Below, in pieces: positions 22,237 through 23,566 of a stretch of 23,566 nt of DNA. Below the pieces are notes generated by a model, which was not told where the DNA came from, searched no databases, and saw only the letters and a program-made list of their open reading frames with translations. Source of the DNA: an uncultured Acidobacteriota bacterium (GTDB taxonomy: Bacteria > Acidobacteriota > Blastocatellia > Pyrinomonadales > Pyrinomonadaceae); contig CADEEU010000001.1 of the NCBI GenBank assembly GCA_902826385.1, positions 13,762 to 37,327 of the forward strand, read 5' to 3'. Made by a program: the position numbers and the translations under genes. Numbering within the stretch: the first letter of the stretch is position 1; each line of letters begins with the position of its first letter.

Positions 22237-22788
22237 ATGAAAAATCTCGTCAGAGGAGGCGCGATTCTGTCATTAGTCGGTTTGTTCGTTGCTTTTATCT
22301 ACGCACAATCCGCGACAGAGGTCGGTCTCAGTTCAGCGAATGATTCGCAGTTACAATTAAATAATTCGATTTTTGATAAGAATATAGTCAGTGAAGAACC
22401 GGTAGAAGCAGAAGTTAGGGAAACAGAGGAAATAACAGAACAAGGGCAGGAACAGAACAAGGTTCAGGATAAGAACAAGATCGTTGAAAAGACCGTTTCT
22501 TCAAAAGCAGTAGGCGCAAGCCGCGGAACATTTTCCGCAACGGCTTACTGCCTGAGAGGCCGCACCGCAATGGGCCATGGCGTAAGGCGAGGAATTATCG
22601 CAGCCGACCCGCGAGTGCTGCCGCTTGGCAGCCGGATAAACATCAGCGGAGGCTATGCCGGAACGTATCTGGTATCAGACACAGGCGGCAAGATAAAGGG
22701 CAAAAGGCTCGATATCTGGATGCCGAACTGCTCGGAAGCACGCCGCTTCGGTCGAAGGACCGTTTCGGTAAATTATCTGGGCAGATAA
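22237..22788 (+). CDS. Secreted 3D-domain protein (cell-wall associated)
   Basis: The 183-residue protein has a signal peptide (MKNLVRGGAILSLVGLFVAFIYAQ), a low-complexity acidic Glu/Gln/Lys linker (about 50-90), and a C-terminal 3D domain: TFSATAYCLRGRTAMGHGVRRG, IAADPRVLPLGSRI, and YLVSDTGGKIKGKRLDIWMPNCSEARRFGRR. The three aspartates that name the domain are visible in AADPR, SDTGG and LDIWM. 3D domains have the double-psi barrel fold of MltA/RlpA-type peptidoglycan-active proteins, so a wall-lytic role is likely. AGGAG lies 8 bases before ATG 22237; another ATG at 22230 is out of frame and too close. Expression is probably controlled by the structured leader. Confidence 0.9.
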   Translation: MKNLVRGGAILSLVGLFVAFIYAQSATEVGLSSANDSQLQLNNSIFDKNIVSEEPVEAEVRETEEITEQGQEQNKVQDKNKIVEKTVSSKAVGASRGTFSATAYCLRGRTAMGHGVRRGIIAADPRVLPLGSRINISGGYAGTYLVSDTGGKIKGKRLDIWMPNCSEARRFGRRTVSVNYLGR

Positions 22789-22826
22789 GCAATTTCGGCC
22801 TACTTAAAACTTAATAGCAACATAGA

Positions 22827-22864
22827 GAAAGGCTGCGTGATCGAAACACGCGGCCTTTCTTTTA
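22827..22864 (+). terminator. Terminator of the 3D-domain gene
   Basis: Arms 22827-22839 and 22847-22859 pair over 13 bp, including one G-U pair, around a 7-nt loop and are followed by TCTTTT. The GGCCTTTCTTTT end is the same as in the terminator at 16547-16586. Confidence 0.88.
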
Positions 22865-23074
22865 GCGCCCCGCATTTTCAACCCGGCGGAACACTGGGAC
22901 CGGCGACCAGTAAAAACGGGCGTTTCGTGTTCCCCCAAGTTTGTCCCCAGTCTCCCAAAGTTGACCCAAAATGGGTAATTTTGGACTATTTTCGGTGGAC
23001 TCGTTTTGACTCTCCAAATCCCTTCAGAACTCGGAGGTCTCAATGGCGCGGTCACAGCACGGACATGAAATGAC
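22865..23074. other. Intergenic stretch with a small palindrome
   Basis: No convincing gene is present; frames here lack ribosome binding sites and family-like sequence. CCAAAAT (22966-22972) and ATTTTGG (22978-22984) form a 7-bp inverted repeat with a 5-nt spacer, which could be an operator for the gene at 23114. Nothing else is recognised. Confidence 0.4.
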
Positions 23075-23104
23075 TTGACCATTGCTAAAATTGTGTGCTA
23101 TGTA
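23075..23104 (+). promoter_or_regulatory. Putative promoter, possibly leaderless
   Basis: TTGACC (23075-23080) and TATGTA (23099-23104) are separated by 18 bp. The expected start is within about 3 bases of ATG 23114, and no Shine-Dalgarno sequence precedes that ATG, as at the MazF-like locus. Confidence 0.45.
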
Positions 23105-23113
23105 TGCAACGAT

Positions 23114-23566
23114 ATGAATCAAGTTAAAGTAGAACTCGACGCGGAATGGGAAAAATTCGAGGGCGGCCCGGCCCGGACATTCAAGGAACGCATTCATGTG
23201 ACGCTGAACGAGCGTGGCGGAATATACATCAACAGCAACCTGTTCACCCAGATGGGGCGCCCGGCGGCAGTATCGCTTTACTACAATAGTGAGCGGGACC
23301 AGATGGCGATCGTACCGGCGAGCCCGCAAAGGCCGGAGGCGTTTCCCGTCAGGGTGAAAAAGAACGGTTCCCACTGGATATACGCCTGGCCCTTCTGCCG
23401 CCACTACAACATCCGCTTCGCGGCCTCGCAAAAGTTTCTTAAGCCAGTTTTAAACGAGGACCGTTCCGTCATCCTCGATCTTCGCAATACGACACCCGTC
23501 TTTCACAAGAGCAAATTCAGGAAAGCGAAACTCCCTCCGCCACGTCAGCACAGCCAAGCGGGCGAA
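23114..23566 (+). CDS. Conserved-looking protein of unknown function, 3' end missing
   Basis: The frame is open from ATG 23114 to the window edge (151 codons, no stop), so the gene is truncated. I do not assign a family. The first half reads FKERIHVTLNERGGIYINSNLFTQMGRP, AAVSLYYNSERDQMAIVPASP and EAFPVRVKKNGSHWIYAWPFCRHYNIRF. That is a beta-strand, short-helix, beta-strand order (about 22-103) somewhat like a swapped-hairpin (AbrB/SpoVT-like) fold, followed by strands VILDLRN and a basic tail. Codon use matches the neighbours. The start rests on the in-frame ATG and the promoter 10 bases upstream; no ribosome binding site is present. Confidence 0.75.
   Translation, partial: MNQVKVELDAEWEKFEGGPARTFKERIHVTLNERGGIYINSNLFTQMGRPAAVSLYYNSERDQMAIVPASPQRPEAFPVRVKKNGSHWIYAWPFCRHYNIRFAASQKFLKPVLNEDRSVILDLRNTTPVFHKSKFRKAKLPPPRQHSQAGE

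Noticed and set aside
1..23566. CRISPR arrays, insertion sequences or phage genes
   Set aside because: No regularly spaced repeats of the right length, no transposase or integrase frames and no phage structural motifs were seen; the repeats present are heptamers, a hexamer array and palindromes.

Overview
The window looks like chromosomal DNA of a Gram-negative bacterium of moderate GC content, most likely from the Acidobacteriota (Blastocatellia/Pyrinomonadales type). This is an inference from the gene mix: a K+-dependent type membrane pyrophosphatase, PilZ and 3D-domain proteins, several toxin-antitoxin loci, kinase-fold proteins with zinc-ribbon heads, and intergenic heptamer and CACAGAG repeats. 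No rRNA, tRNA, phage, insertion sequence or CRISPR array is visible.

Left part (1-7160). A truncated esterase runs off the left edge. It is divergent from a DUF2721 membrane protein and an overlapping radical SAM protein (PflX/COG1313 type). An orphan addiction-module antitoxin and a poorly coding 420-bp stretch follow. A leftward block then holds an M1-type metallopeptidase, exonuclease III (xthA), a RelE/ParE toxin with its antitoxin, and a second xthA paralogue broken by one in-frame TAA. The toxin-antitoxin pair sits between the two xthA copies.

Middle part (7160-14800). The window holds hppA (membrane pyrophosphatase) with a structured leader and a strong terminator. Next come a MazF-like toxin-antitoxin pair with an apparently leaderless promoter, a DUF6869 protein, carA and lepB separated by a long CACAGAG hairpin, a class V aminotransferase-like PLP enzyme, and an unrecognised protein with a HEPN-like RNxxxH motif.

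Right part (14800-23566). A secreted and membrane-anchored unknown protein is divergent from an ECF-type sigma factor. The sigma factor converges, across a terminator, on a large membrane-anchored pseudokinase that has a zinc-ribbon head and a repeat-rich linker. A DUF1801 protein, a saccharopine-dehydrogenase-like oxidoreductase and a PilZ protein follow. A secreted 3D-domain protein is preceded by what looks like a promoter, a structured RNA and an intrinsic terminator, which is a riboswitch or attenuator architecture that I cannot assign to a known class. The right edge cuts an unrecognised gene.

The strongest candidates for new biology are the structured leader at about 22069-22192, the zinc-ribbon pseudokinase, the HEPN-like protein and the AACTNNN heptamer repeats. 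Function calls rest on motifs read by eye; no database search was possible.
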